From contig JBMOPC010000090.1 in the NCBI GenBank assembly GCA_049323915.1, forward strand, positions 1 through 64,000: a stretch of DNA of 64,000 nt. Direction: 5' to 3'. Shown here in pieces: positions 1 through 6,960 of the stretch; within the stretch, counting starts at the first letter, position 1; each line of letters starts with the position of its first letter. The stretch comes from BRHc4a sp049323915. Lineage in GTDB: Bacteria > Bacillota > Desulfotomaculia > Desulfotomaculales > Desulfocucumaceae. The notes under the pieces were generated by a model, which did no database searches, was not told the DNA's origin, and saw nothing but the letters and a program-made list of their open reading frames with translations. The translations under genes and the position numbers were made by a program.

Positions 1-2
1 TA

Positions 3-131
3 GAAAAACATGGTTCCCTAACCAGTGCGGCAAGGGAACTCAAGATGTCTTACAGTCAAGCCTATAACCTTATCAAAAATATTGAAGAAAAACTTGGTTT
101 TACGTTAATAACCAGCCAGACAGGGGAGTAG
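3..131 (+). CDS. ModE/LysR-type winged-helix DNA-binding protein, C-terminal fragment
   Basis: This partial gene enters from the left edge of the window. The 42 visible codons read as a winged helix-turn-helix of the ModE N-terminal type: SLTSAARELKMSYSQAYNLI, then an IEEKLGF helix and the start of a wing (TLITSQTGE) before a TAG stop. ModE-like regulators usually continue past this point with a Gly-rich wing (TGGxxGGG). Here the stop falls directly after TGE, so the protein is either a short stand-alone DNA-binding domain or is frameshifted; the +1 frame stays open for about 12 more codons. Such proteins often control molybdate/tungstate or TRAP-type uptake genes. The TRAP genes start about 60 bp downstream, so local regulation is plausible but not shown. 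Confidence 0.6.
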   Translation, partial: EKHGSLTSAARELKMSYSQAYNLIKNIEEKLGFTLITSQTGE

Positions 132-193
132 CCGAATGGATGTAAAGTCTGCCCGGTTACTCCTCTTTTATTAATATCCCTAGGAGGGTAAAC

Positions 194-727
194 ATGGAGA
201 GATTTGTCCGCCTTTGCGATGGCCTTTCCCTGGCTTGCGGTGTTCTTGCAGCTGTATTGCTTATTATTGGTTTGACTTTGATAATAATCGAGGTTGTGAT
301 TCGCACACTTTTCAGTATGACTCTTTATATTACCGAAGAATATACCGGTTATCTTATGTTAGCCATTACCTTTCTCGGCCTGTCATACACTCTTAAAGAA
401 AAAGGCCACATTCGCATGCTTTTTCTTCATACGCTGCTGAAAGGAAAGGCGCGGATTGCCCTGGATATCTTCGCATTTTCCGCCGGCTTGGCCATTTGCG
501 CCCTGATCACCATGACCACCGCCAATTTCTTTTGGGACTCCGTGGTTTCAAAGAGCCAATCGATGCAGATTTCCGGAACCTATCTGGCTATCCCTCAGTT
601 CTTCATGCCCCTGGGATCCCTCATGATGACGCTGCAGTTCGCTGCTGAGCTGGGCCGGTCGATACTTCACATCCGCTCAGGAAACCTGGAGGAACCTGAG
701 GTTGAGTCAAAGGCCCTGGGCCATTGA
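194..727 (+). CDS. dctQ: TRAP transporter small permease subunit (DctQ-like)
   Basis: This is a 177-residue integral membrane protein with four clear hydrophobic segments (about residues 11-37, 49-67, 89-110 and 130-152), the expected topology and size of the DctQ subunit of tripartite ATP-independent periplasmic transporters. The segment EEYTGYLMLAITFLGLSYTL matches the conserved DctQ core, followed by the typical KEKGHIR motif. DctQ pairs with DctM, encoded 40 bp downstream, to drive Na+- or H+-coupled uptake of organic acids. The ATG is preceded by TAGGAGGG at proper spacing. The substrate cannot be read from this subunit. Co-location with 5-oxoprolinase genes suggests a pyroglutamate-like or related organic acid, which is inference. 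Confidence 0.9.
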   Translation: MERFVRLCDGLSLACGVLAAVLLIIGLTLIIIEVVIRTLFSMTLYITEEYTGYLMLAITFLGLSYTLKEKGHIRMLFLHTLLKGKARIALDIFAFSAGLAICALITMTTANFFWDSVVSKSQSMQISGTYLAIPQFFMPLGSLMMTLQFAAELGRSILHIRSGNLEEPEVESKALGH

Positions 728-766
728 TACCGAAAGGTTAACGCATGAATTTAGGGGGTAATAAAT

Positions 767-2068
767 TTGGATTTAATGATCGTATCTCTCACAATACTGG
801 GACTTCTTTTCCTGTTTCTGGGGAGCAGCATATGGATTGGCTTATCCCTGTTGCTTGTAGGTATTTGGGGGTTTACACTCTTTACAAGCAGTCCCCCTCT
901 CACAATTCTTTCCAATATTCTTTGGAACAACACCAGCGGCTCCACCATGATCGCACTTCCGCTGTTTATCTTTATGGGGGAAATTCTTTTCCGGAGCAAA
1001 ATATCCGAAAACCTGTTTAAAGGCCTGTCCCCCTGGATGAATAACCTGCCCGGCCGACTGATCCATGTAAATATTGCAGCCAGCGCCCTGTTTGCCGCTG
1101 TGAGCGGATCGTCGGCGGCAACCACAGCCACAGTGGGGAAAATTACAGTCCCGGAACTGCTAAAGCGAAACTACAGTGAGTCTCTCAGCCTTGGGTCCCT
1201 TGCCGGAGCCGGGTCCCTGGGGTTTCTCATCCCGCCCAGCCTGGTCATGCTGGTCTATGGAATTATGGCCGAGGTCAGTATAGGCAAACTGTTCATCGCA
1301 GGCGTCATCCCCGGCATCATCCTTGCCACCGCCTTCAGCCTTTTTGTAATGGTGCGGTGTATCATCAATCCGGACCTTGCACCCCGTGGAGAACTGCAGT
1401 ATACCTGGGGGGACCGCATAAAGGCGGTCCCGCTGCTGCTGCCGGTAATACTGCTGATATTAATGGTGCTGGGGAGCATCTATGCGGGATGGGCCACTCC
1501 CACCGAGGCTGCTGCCGTTGGCGTGATCGGATCTGTCTTTTTTGCCGGGGTTACCGGCAGTTTAAACATGAAAATATTCCGGGAGTCACTGCTGGGGTCT
1601 GTGAAAATGAGTTGCATGATTATGCTGATTGTGTGCGGGGCCTCGTTTTTGTCTGTGGCAGTGGGATATCTGGGCATCCCGGCGGGCCTCACAAAATTCA
1701 TCAGCACCCTCGGGCTTTCCAAGTACGAGCTGATAGTAATTCTGTCTGTCATGTATATCATTCTTGGCTTTTTGCTGGACGGCTTCTCCATGATCGTCAT
1801 GAGCCTTCCACTGGCCCTTCCGCTCGTTAAGGCGGCCGGGTTTGATCCTCTTTGGTTCGGCATCTATCTGGTGATTATGATTGAGGTTGCCCAGATAACG
1901 CCTCCGGTGGGATTTAATCTTTTTGTAATTAATGGCCTGATGAACAGGAGTATTTTCAAAATTGCTTATTACGCACTTCCCTCCTTTTTGATCATGCTTG
2001 TCATTGTTGCATTATTAACTTTTTATCCGGAGATAGTGCTTTTGCTGCCAAACAGCATGATAAAATAA
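767..2068 (+). CDS. dctM: TRAP transporter large permease subunit (DctM-like)
   Basis: The 433-residue protein is hydrophobic throughout, with about 11-12 predicted membrane segments, the usual size of a DctM subunit. Family motifs are visible: the FIFMGEILFRSKISENLF region, AAVSGSSAATTATVGKI (a conserved Ser/Gly/Ala-rich loop), GSLGFLIPPSLVMLVYG, WATPTEAAAVGV, and near the C terminus QITPPVGFNLFVING. It forms the translocation channel together with DctQ. The TTG at 767 is preceded by AGGGGGT seven bases upstream; an ATG at 776 is the alternative start. A periplasmic/extracellular DctP binding-protein gene, normally adjacent, is absent on this side of dctQ within the window. Confidence 0.92.
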   Translation: MDLMIVSLTILGLLFLFLGSSIWIGLSLLLVGIWGFTLFTSSPPLTILSNILWNNTSGSTMIALPLFIFMGEILFRSKISENLFKGLSPWMNNLPGRLIHVNIAASALFAAVSGSSAATTATVGKITVPELLKRNYSESLSLGSLAGAGSLGFLIPPSLVMLVYGIMAEVSIGKLFIAGVIPGIILATAFSLFVMVRCIINPDLAPRGELQYTWGDRIKAVPLLLPVILLILMVLGSIYAGWATPTEAAAVGVIGSVFFAGVTGSLNMKIFRESLLGSVKMSCMIMLIVCGASFLSVAVGYLGIPAGLTKFISTLGLSKYELIVILSVMYIILGFLLDGFSMIVMSLPLALPLVKAAGFDPLWFGIYLVIMIEVAQITPPVGFNLFVINGLMNRSIFKIAYYALPSFLIMLVIVALLTFYPEIVLLLPNSMIK

Positions 2069-2095
2069 TATTGTAAAAACCGATGGAGGTATTTT

Positions 2096-2854
2096 ATGCT
2101 GCATATTGATTTAAACTGCGACCTTGGGGAGAGTTACGGCAGTTATAGGATTGGAATGGACGAACAAATAATGCCAATTGTTTCGTCGGTAAATATAGCT
2201 TGCGGCTATCATGCCGGCGACCCGACGGTGATGAGGAAAACGGTGGAAATGGCGGCCGCTTCCGGGGTGGCCATAGGCGCTCATCCCGGGTTTCCCGACC
2301 TTCAGGGTTTCGGCCGGAGGAGGATGGATATCGCTTCGGAGGATTTGACAAATATGCTGGTTTACCAGATAGGCGCGCTGCAGGCATTTGTAAAATGCCA
2401 CGGCCTGACCCTGAACCATGTCAAGCCCCACGGTGCTCTGTACAACATTGCGGCTGTAAACCGGGAAACGGCCAGGGCTATTGTAAAGGCGGTCCGGATG
2501 GTGGACTCTGAAATAATACTGGTGGGACTGGCCGGCAGCGTGCTTGTGGACGAGGGGATCAGCAGCGGGCTTAATGTGGCCGGCGAGGTGTTTGCGGACA
2601 GAACTTACCAGGCTGACGGGACACTGACGCCAAGGACAAACCATAATGCTTTTGTTCACGATCCCGGGGAAGCCGCCGAAAGGCTGATGGAGCTTGTTTC
2701 AACCGGATGCATAAAATCAGTCGATGGAACCCCCATAAGGGTTGACGCCGATACTGTCTGTGTTCACGGGGATAATGAAAAAGCGGTCCAGTTTGCCCTG
2801 GCCGTACGGAACAGGCTGGGATTGGCGGGAGTCACCATTAAGCCGATGAGATGA
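2096..2854 (+). CDS. pxpA: 5-oxoprolinase subunit A (LamB/YcsF family)
   Basis: The 252-residue protein matches the LamB/YcsF family: an N-terminal DLNCDLGESYG, then NIACGYHAGDP, GAHPGFPDLQGFGRR, VKPHGALYN, and a C-terminal VCVHGDNEKA. PxpA works with PxpB and PxpC in ATP-dependent opening of 5-oxoproline (pyroglutamate) to glutamate, a damage-clearing reaction in the cytoplasm. All three subunit genes follow in order here. The ATG at 2096 has GGAGG 11-15 bases upstream. The gene lies 27 bp after dctM, so it is probably cotranscribed with the TRAP permease genes, which suggests that transport feeds this enzyme or a related reaction. Confidence 0.93.
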   Translation: MLHIDLNCDLGESYGSYRIGMDEQIMPIVSSVNIACGYHAGDPTVMRKTVEMAAASGVAIGAHPGFPDLQGFGRRRMDIASEDLTNMLVYQIGALQAFVKCHGLTLNHVKPHGALYNIAAVNRETARAIVKAVRMVDSEIILVGLAGSVLVDEGISSGLNVAGEVFADRTYQADGTLTPRTNHNAFVHDPGEAAERLMELVSTGCIKSVDGTPIRVDADTVCVHGDNEKAVQFALAVRNRLGLAGVTIKPMR

Positions 2855-2931
2855 CATTTTGTTAATATATTGCTGCCAACTGCTTTTTTAAAATATGTGT
2901 TTTAATGAGTAGATACCGGGAGGGAATTGCT

Positions 2932-3696
2932 TTGTCGGAAAATGGCATTTTTCCTTTGGGTGACAGAGCTTATCTGATAGTTTTCAAGCCGGAGATTTCC
3001 CCGGCAATTCAAAAAAAGGTGGCTATGCTGGAAAGGCGCCTGAAAGACGAGGGCCCGGCCGGCATCGTCGAGACAGTGCCGGGCTACTGCAGTCTGGCTG
3101 TATACTATGATCCCGTGTCATTGTCCTGTGCCGGGATGCTGTCTTTGCTGAAAAAAATAATGGAAGACAGTGAAAGCAGCTTCTCCGGGGCAGATAACGA
3201 TGTTGTAAGGGTTGTCGAGATACCTGCTTTGTACGGGAATGACTGGGGTCCGGACCTGGCCGACGTGGCCCGGCACTGCGGAATGACTCCGGAGGAAGTA
3301 ATAGTGCGGCACAGTTCAAGGGAATACCTCGTTTACTTTATAGGCTTTAGCCCGGGTTTTCCCTATCTGGGGGGGATGGACCCAAAACTTAAGACCCCCC
3401 GCCTGGCAGAGCCCCGTCTTAACATTTGCGCCGGGTCGGTGGGAATTGCCGGGGAGCAAACAGGCATCTACACTGTGAACAGCCCGGGGGGGTGGCGGAT
3501 TATAGGAAGGACTCCGGTGCCCCTGTACCAGCCCCGCAAAAATCCGCCCTCTCTCCTGGAAGCAGGTGACTATGTGCGGTTTATCCCTGTGAAAGAGGAA
3601 ATGTACTGCCGCCTGGAAGAGGAAGTCCGCCGGGATTGCTGGGAGCCCAAGGTTGAGTTAAGGCCCCGGGTGGAGGTGGAAAACCCTCTTGTCTAA
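2932..3696 (+). CDS. pxpB: 5-oxoprolinase subunit B (KipI family)
   Basis: This is a carboxyltransferase-domain subunit 1 / KipI-type protein of about 254 residues. Visible family features are the N-terminal GDRAYLIVF strand, VPGYCSLAVYYDP, and the signature SREYLVYFIGFSPGFPYLGG, then KTPRLAEPR and the GSVGIAGEQTGIY-(P)GGW segment. It partners with PxpC (next gene, overlapping by 8 bp) and PxpA. In Bacillus the homologue KipI was first described as an inhibitor of the sporulation kinase KinA, but the pxpABC gene set here points to oxoprolinase. I place the start at TTG 2932, which has GGGAGGG seven bases upstream; an in-frame ATG at 2905 lacks a good ribosome binding site. Confidence 0.9.
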   Translation: MSENGIFPLGDRAYLIVFKPEISPAIQKKVAMLERRLKDEGPAGIVETVPGYCSLAVYYDPVSLSCAGMLSLLKKIMEDSESSFSGADNDVVRVVEIPALYGNDWGPDLADVARHCGMTPEEVIVRHSSREYLVYFIGFSPGFPYLGGMDPKLKTPRLAEPRLNICAGSVGIAGEQTGIYTVNSPGGWRIIGRTPVPLYQPRKNPPSLLEAGDYVRFIPVKEEMYCRLEEEVRRDCWEPKVELRPRVEVENPLV

Positions 3697-4639
3697 TCAT
3701 ATGCTAAAAATAATCCGGGGCGGCATGCTTACAACCGTTCAGGACATAGGACGTTACGGGTATCAAAGGTATGGTGTCACGGTAAGCGGGGCAGTAGACA
3801 CATGGTCCCTGAAGGTGGCCAATACACTTATCGGCAATGAGGAAAACTGTGCAGGTCTGGAAATCACCATAATGGGGCCGCAAATTGAGTTTTGCCGCGA
3901 CTCGTTTATCTCCATTTGCGGGGGTGACCTGAGTCCCCTGCTGGACGGGGAAAAACTTCCTATGTGGGAGGGGGTAAGTGTCCGGAGGGGGCAAATACTT
4001 TCCTTTGGCGGAAGAATATCCGGATGCCGGGCCTACCTGGCGGTTTCAGGCGGAATTGACGTGCCCGAGGTTATGGGCAGCAGGTCCACCTTTCTCCGCG
4101 GATCAATAGGAGGTTTTGAAGGAAGGCCGTTAAAGGAGGGGGACGTGCTGTGCGGAGGGGCGGCAAAAGGCGCTGCCAGATTGATGAGACTGAGGCCCGG
4201 CTGCCGGCCAGCCTTCGACGGCAGTCAGAGGGAACTGCGCGTGATCATGGGACCTCAGGCTCATCATTTTACCGAAGAGGCTCTGAAACTTTTTTTAAGC
4301 GGAATATATACAGTTTCGATCAACGCTGACCGGATGGGAATAAGGCTGGATGGGGGTGTTTTACAGCACAGGCATGGGGCCGACATACTTTCGGAGGCCG
4401 TATCCTCCGGGTCCATTCAGGTACCCGCCCATGGCCAGCCCATCATACTGCTGGCCGAAAGTCAAACCACCGGGGGTTATGCTAAAATTGCAACCGTGAT
4501 TACAGTGGACCTTTCTTATGTGGCCCAGTGCATCCCCGGCGACAAGGTGTTTTTCAGCCCTGTCACTTTAGAATTTGCCCGGCGGCTGTTGATGGAGAGA
4601 GAAAAAAGTTTGCACCGGGGCCTGGTTTTAATCAACTGA
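3689..4639 (+). CDS. pxpC: 5-oxoprolinase subunit C (KipA/biotin-dependent carboxyltransferase family)
   Basis: This is a 316-residue carboxyltransferase-domain subunit 2 (KipA/YcsJ) protein. It shows the family N-terminus GMLTTVQDIGRYGYQRYGV, then the SGAVD motif, the ISGCRAYLAVSGGIDVPEVMGSRST region, DRMGIRLDG, and the C-terminal segment from GSIQVPAHGQPIILLAESQT to TGGYAKIATV. It forms the oxoprolinase complex with PxpB and PxpA. The TTG start at 3689 lies inside the end of pxpB, so translation is coupled; GGAGGTGG lies about nine bases upstream. ATG 3701 is an alternative. A hairpin with a T-run follows, closing the operon. Confidence 0.92.
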   Translation: MSNHMLKIIRGGMLTTVQDIGRYGYQRYGVTVSGAVDTWSLKVANTLIGNEENCAGLEITIMGPQIEFCRDSFISICGGDLSPLLDGEKLPMWEGVSVRRGQILSFGGRISGCRAYLAVSGGIDVPEVMGSRSTFLRGSIGGFEGRPLKEGDVLCGGAAKGAARLMRLRPGCRPAFDGSQRELRVIMGPQAHHFTEEALKLFLSGIYTVSINADRMGIRLDGGVLQHRHGADILSEAVSSGSIQVPAHGQPIILLAESQTTGGYAKIATVITVDLSYVAQCIPGDKVFFSPVTLEFARRLLMEREKSLHRGLVLIN

Positions 4640-4651
4640 ACATATTGAAGC

Positions 4652-4676
4652 AAACGCCCCCTGCGGGGCATTTTTA
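4652..4676 (+). terminator. Intrinsic terminator after pxpC
   Basis: A short GC stem (GCCCC / GGGGC) around a CTGC loop is followed by ATTTTTATTT. It ends the TRAP-pxp operon just before the ctsR promoter region. Confidence 0.7.
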
Positions 4677-4759
4677 TTTCCCGCCGAGAATGAGCAAGGT
4701 TTTAATAGATAGTGCGATTTATTTGGCTGTTTTCGGGTTAAAATAACACTGGAGCGCGC

Positions 4760-4790
4760 TTGTTAAAAAGAAAATTAACGGTAATAATAT
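4760..4790 (+). promoter_or_regulatory. Putative sigma-A promoter of the ctsR operon
   Basis: TTGTTA (4760-4765) and TAATAT (4785-4790) are 19 bp apart; TAATAA at 4782 would give 16 bp. The CtsR operator repeats begin 6 bp further downstream, where bound repressor would block initiation. Confidence 0.5.
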
Positions 4791-4795
4791 GGTTA

Positions 4796-4824
4796 AGGTC
4801 AGGCAAGGTCAATGACGAGGTCCG
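4796..4824 (+). promoter_or_regulatory. CtsR operator (heptad direct repeats)
   Basis: AGGTCAG (4796-4802) and AGGTCAA (4806-4812) are separated by exactly 3 bp, matching the known CtsR box of two (A/G)GTCAAA heptads with a 3-bp spacer, offset by one base. A third weaker heptad, AGGTCCG, lies at 4818-4824. The site lies between the promoter and the ctsR start, as in the autoregulated Bacillus clpC operon. Confidence 0.75.
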
Positions 4825-4861
4825 GCAAAAGTTGCTTCCGACATGAGAGGTGGTGGTAATT

Positions 4862-5326
4862 ATGTCAAATATTTCAGACCTTATTGAAAGATATTTGAAA
4901 GAGCTTTTAAAAAGCAGCGTCGGCGGTCAGGTGGAAATCCAGAGAAATGAGCTGGCCGAAAAATTCAACTGTGTTCCCTCTCAGATCAATTATGTTCTTA
5001 CCACCAGGTTTTCGGTGGAGCATGGATTCGTGGTGGAGAGCAGGAGAGGGGGCGGCGGGTTTGTGAGGATAATCAAACTGCCCGTGGATGATAAGGTCGA
5101 TATAATTAGTTATTTTATTGAACTGGCCGGCCGGGACATAAGCCAGCACGGGGCTGAGGGCATCATCCGGAGAATGCGGGAAGAGGGTCTTTTAACCGAA
5201 AGGGAGTTGGCGATTATGAAGTCCGCTTTGAGCCGTGATGTTTTGCGGATAGCCCTGCCCGCCAGGGATCAGCTGAGGGCGCTTATTTTAAGGAATATGC
5301 TTACTGCCATACTCCAGCACGGTTAA
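4862..5326 (+). CDS. ctsR: Transcriptional repressor CtsR
   Basis: This 154-residue protein is the repressor of class III heat-shock (clp) genes. It has the CtsR N-terminal winged helix (MSNISDLIERYLKELL, then RNELAEKFNCVPSQINYVL) and the glycine-rich wing tetrad RRGGGGFVRI (about residues 61-70), which senses temperature in CtsR. The C-terminal dimerisation half includes GAEGIIRRMREEGLLTERE. It binds the heptad operator seen 40-65 bp upstream and is itself inactivated by the McsB arginine kinase encoded two genes later. ATG 4862 follows AGAGGTGG at good spacing and fits the family N terminus; an upstream GTG at 4850 overlaps that ribosome binding site and is rejected. Confidence 0.95.
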   Translation: MSNISDLIERYLKELLKSSVGGQVEIQRNELAEKFNCVPSQINYVLTTRFSVEHGFVVESRRGGGGFVRIIKLPVDDKVDIISYFIELAGRDISQHGAEGIIRRMREEGLLTERELAIMKSALSRDVLRIALPARDQLRALILRNMLTAILQHG

Positions 5327-5339
5327 AGGAGGACTATAT

Positions 5340-5861
5340 ATGAACTGCGAGCGCTGCCAGGAGAGGCCGGCCGTTGTACACCTCACCGAGATTATAAACA
5401 GTAAAAAAAGGACCCTGCACCTTTGTGAGCAGTGTGCCAGGGAGGTTCAGGCCGAAAGCCTGGGGCTTATACCCCAGATGAACCTGCACAATTTATTGGC
5501 CAGCTTTTTTTCCAACCAGATAACGGCGCCCTTCAGCCCCAATATGGCCCAGGGGGAAAAATGCCCCAGCTGCGGGCTGACCGAGGCCAAGTTTGCACAA
5601 AAGGGGCTTTTGGGCTGCGGGGATTGCTACCGGCAGTTTGGTTCCCGGCTGAATCCCGTTTTCCGGCGAATTCACGGGAATGCCAGGCATACTGGAAAAG
5701 TGCCTGAAAGGACCGGGGGCAGGGTTAAGCTTGCTAAAGACGTAGAGCGGCTGAAGTTGCGGCTCAGGGAGGTAATAGGCAGGGAGGAATTCGAGGAGGC
5801 CGCAAGGATCCGTGACGAGATAAGGAAGCTGGAAAAAGAGCTGGCCGGGGAGAGTGATTGA
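5340..5861 (+). CDS. mcsA: McsA, zinc-finger activator of the McsB arginine kinase
   Basis: The 173-residue protein carries two CxxC pairs near the N terminus (C3/C6 and C29/C32), a second zinc-ribbon set (C75/C78 and C93/C96) and a C-terminal UVR motif (about residues 135-170, LREVIGREEFEEAARIRDEI). This is the exact architecture of McsA, which binds metals, activates McsB and helps deliver arginine-phosphorylated proteins to ClpC-ClpP. The gene sits 13 bp after ctsR with AAAGGAGG directly upstream, and its stop is followed immediately by mcsB, so ctsR-mcsA-mcsB-clpC is one CtsR-regulated operon. Confidence 0.94.
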   Translation: MNCERCQERPAVVHLTEIINSKKRTLHLCEQCAREVQAESLGLIPQMNLHNLLASFFSNQITAPFSPNMAQGEKCPSCGLTEAKFAQKGLLGCGDCYRQFGSRLNPVFRRIHGNARHTGKVPERTGGRVKLAKDVERLKLRLREVIGREEFEEAARIRDEIRKLEKELAGESD

Positions 5862-5862
5862 G

Positions 5863-6924
5863 GTGTCGATAAAAGATACGGTAAACAATTCACACAGCCA
5901 CTGGATGGAGGCCGGCGGGCCGGAATCCGATGTCGTGGTCAGCAGCAGGGTGAGGGTGGCCAGGAACATAGTCAACCTGCCCTTTCCCCACCTGCTTTCC
6001 GAAGCGGCAGCGCGGGAAGTGGTGCACGCGGTAACGCTGGCCGTAGAGAACGGCGATCTCCACGCAGAGATTGGCAGTCTGGAGCTCACCGATATGACTG
6101 AATTGTCGCCTGTGGAAAGGCAAATACTAGTTGAGAAGCACCTTATCAGCCCCGACCTTTTGGAGGATTTTCAGAAAAAAGCCGTTATACTCCGGGGTGA
6201 TGAGGTAATCAGCATAATGGTCAACGAGGAAGACCATCTTAGGCTGCAGTGCCTGCTGCCCGGGCTCCAGGTGAAAGAGGCATGGGAACTTATAAACAAA
6301 CTGGACGACGCACTGGAAAAAACTCTGGAGTACGCTTACGACGAGAGTCTGGGCTATCTTACCGCCTGCCCCACAAATGTGGGGACCGGCTTGCGGGCCT
6401 CGGTGATGTTGCATCTGCCCGGGCTGGTGCTGGTAAACCGTATCAGGGACGTGCTGGGCTCGGTATCAAAGCTGGGATTGGCTGTAAGGGGGCTGTACGG
6501 TGAAGGAACCGAGGCCTCGGGAAACCTGTTCCAGGTGTCAAACCAGGTGACACTGGGCCAGACCGAGGAGGACATTGTAAATGCGCTTATTACTGTCACC
6601 GGCCAGATAACAGCTGGTGAGAGGGCGGCCCGTGAAGCCTTGATGAGAGAAAGAAGGGAGCACATCGAGGACAGGGTGGGCAGGGCATACGGGCTGTTAA
6701 GGCATGCCCGCATAATGACCTCGGAGGAGGCGGTAAGGCTATTATCGGACTTGAGGCTGGGGGTAAGCCTGAATATTATTCAAAACATACCGGCCAACCT
6801 CATCACCGAGCTGATGGTGGCCATAAGGCCGGCGTTTTTGGTGAAAAGATCGGCAAAAGAACTTTCACCCCTTGCCAGGGATGTCGCCAGGGCGGGATTG
6901 ATCAGGGAAAAGCTTGATCGCTAA
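5863..6924 (+). CDS. mcsB: Protein arginine kinase McsB
   Basis: This is an ATP:guanido phosphotransferase-fold enzyme (about 353 residues) that phosphorylates arginines in CtsR and in damaged proteins, marking them for ClpCP degradation. Visible landmarks are GPESDVVVSSRVRVARN at the N terminus, NEEDHLRLQ (substrate-loop acidic residues), the catalytic cysteine signature CPTNVGTGLRASV, RGLYGEGTEASGNLFQVSNQ, and a C-terminal VKRSAKELSPLARDVARA region. The start at GTG 5863 gives MSIKDTV...HWMEAGGPESD, which aligns with the usual family N terminus and has GGGGAG ten bases upstream. GTG 5854, overlapping mcsA, is possible but lies too close to that site. Confidence 0.94.
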   Translation: MSIKDTVNNSHSHWMEAGGPESDVVVSSRVRVARNIVNLPFPHLLSEAAAREVVHAVTLAVENGDLHAEIGSLELTDMTELSPVERQILVEKHLISPDLLEDFQKKAVILRGDEVISIMVNEEDHLRLQCLLPGLQVKEAWELINKLDDALEKTLEYAYDESLGYLTACPTNVGTGLRASVMLHLPGLVLVNRIRDVLGSVSKLGLAVRGLYGEGTEASGNLFQVSNQVTLGQTEEDIVNALITVTGQITAGERAAREALMRERREHIEDRVGRAYGLLRHARIMTSEEAVRLLSDLRLGVSLNIIQNIPANLITELMVAIRPAFLVKRSAKELSPLARDVARAGLIREKLDR

Positions 6925-6960
6925 GAGGATGACAATTATTTTCAGCTAGGAGGAAACAAT

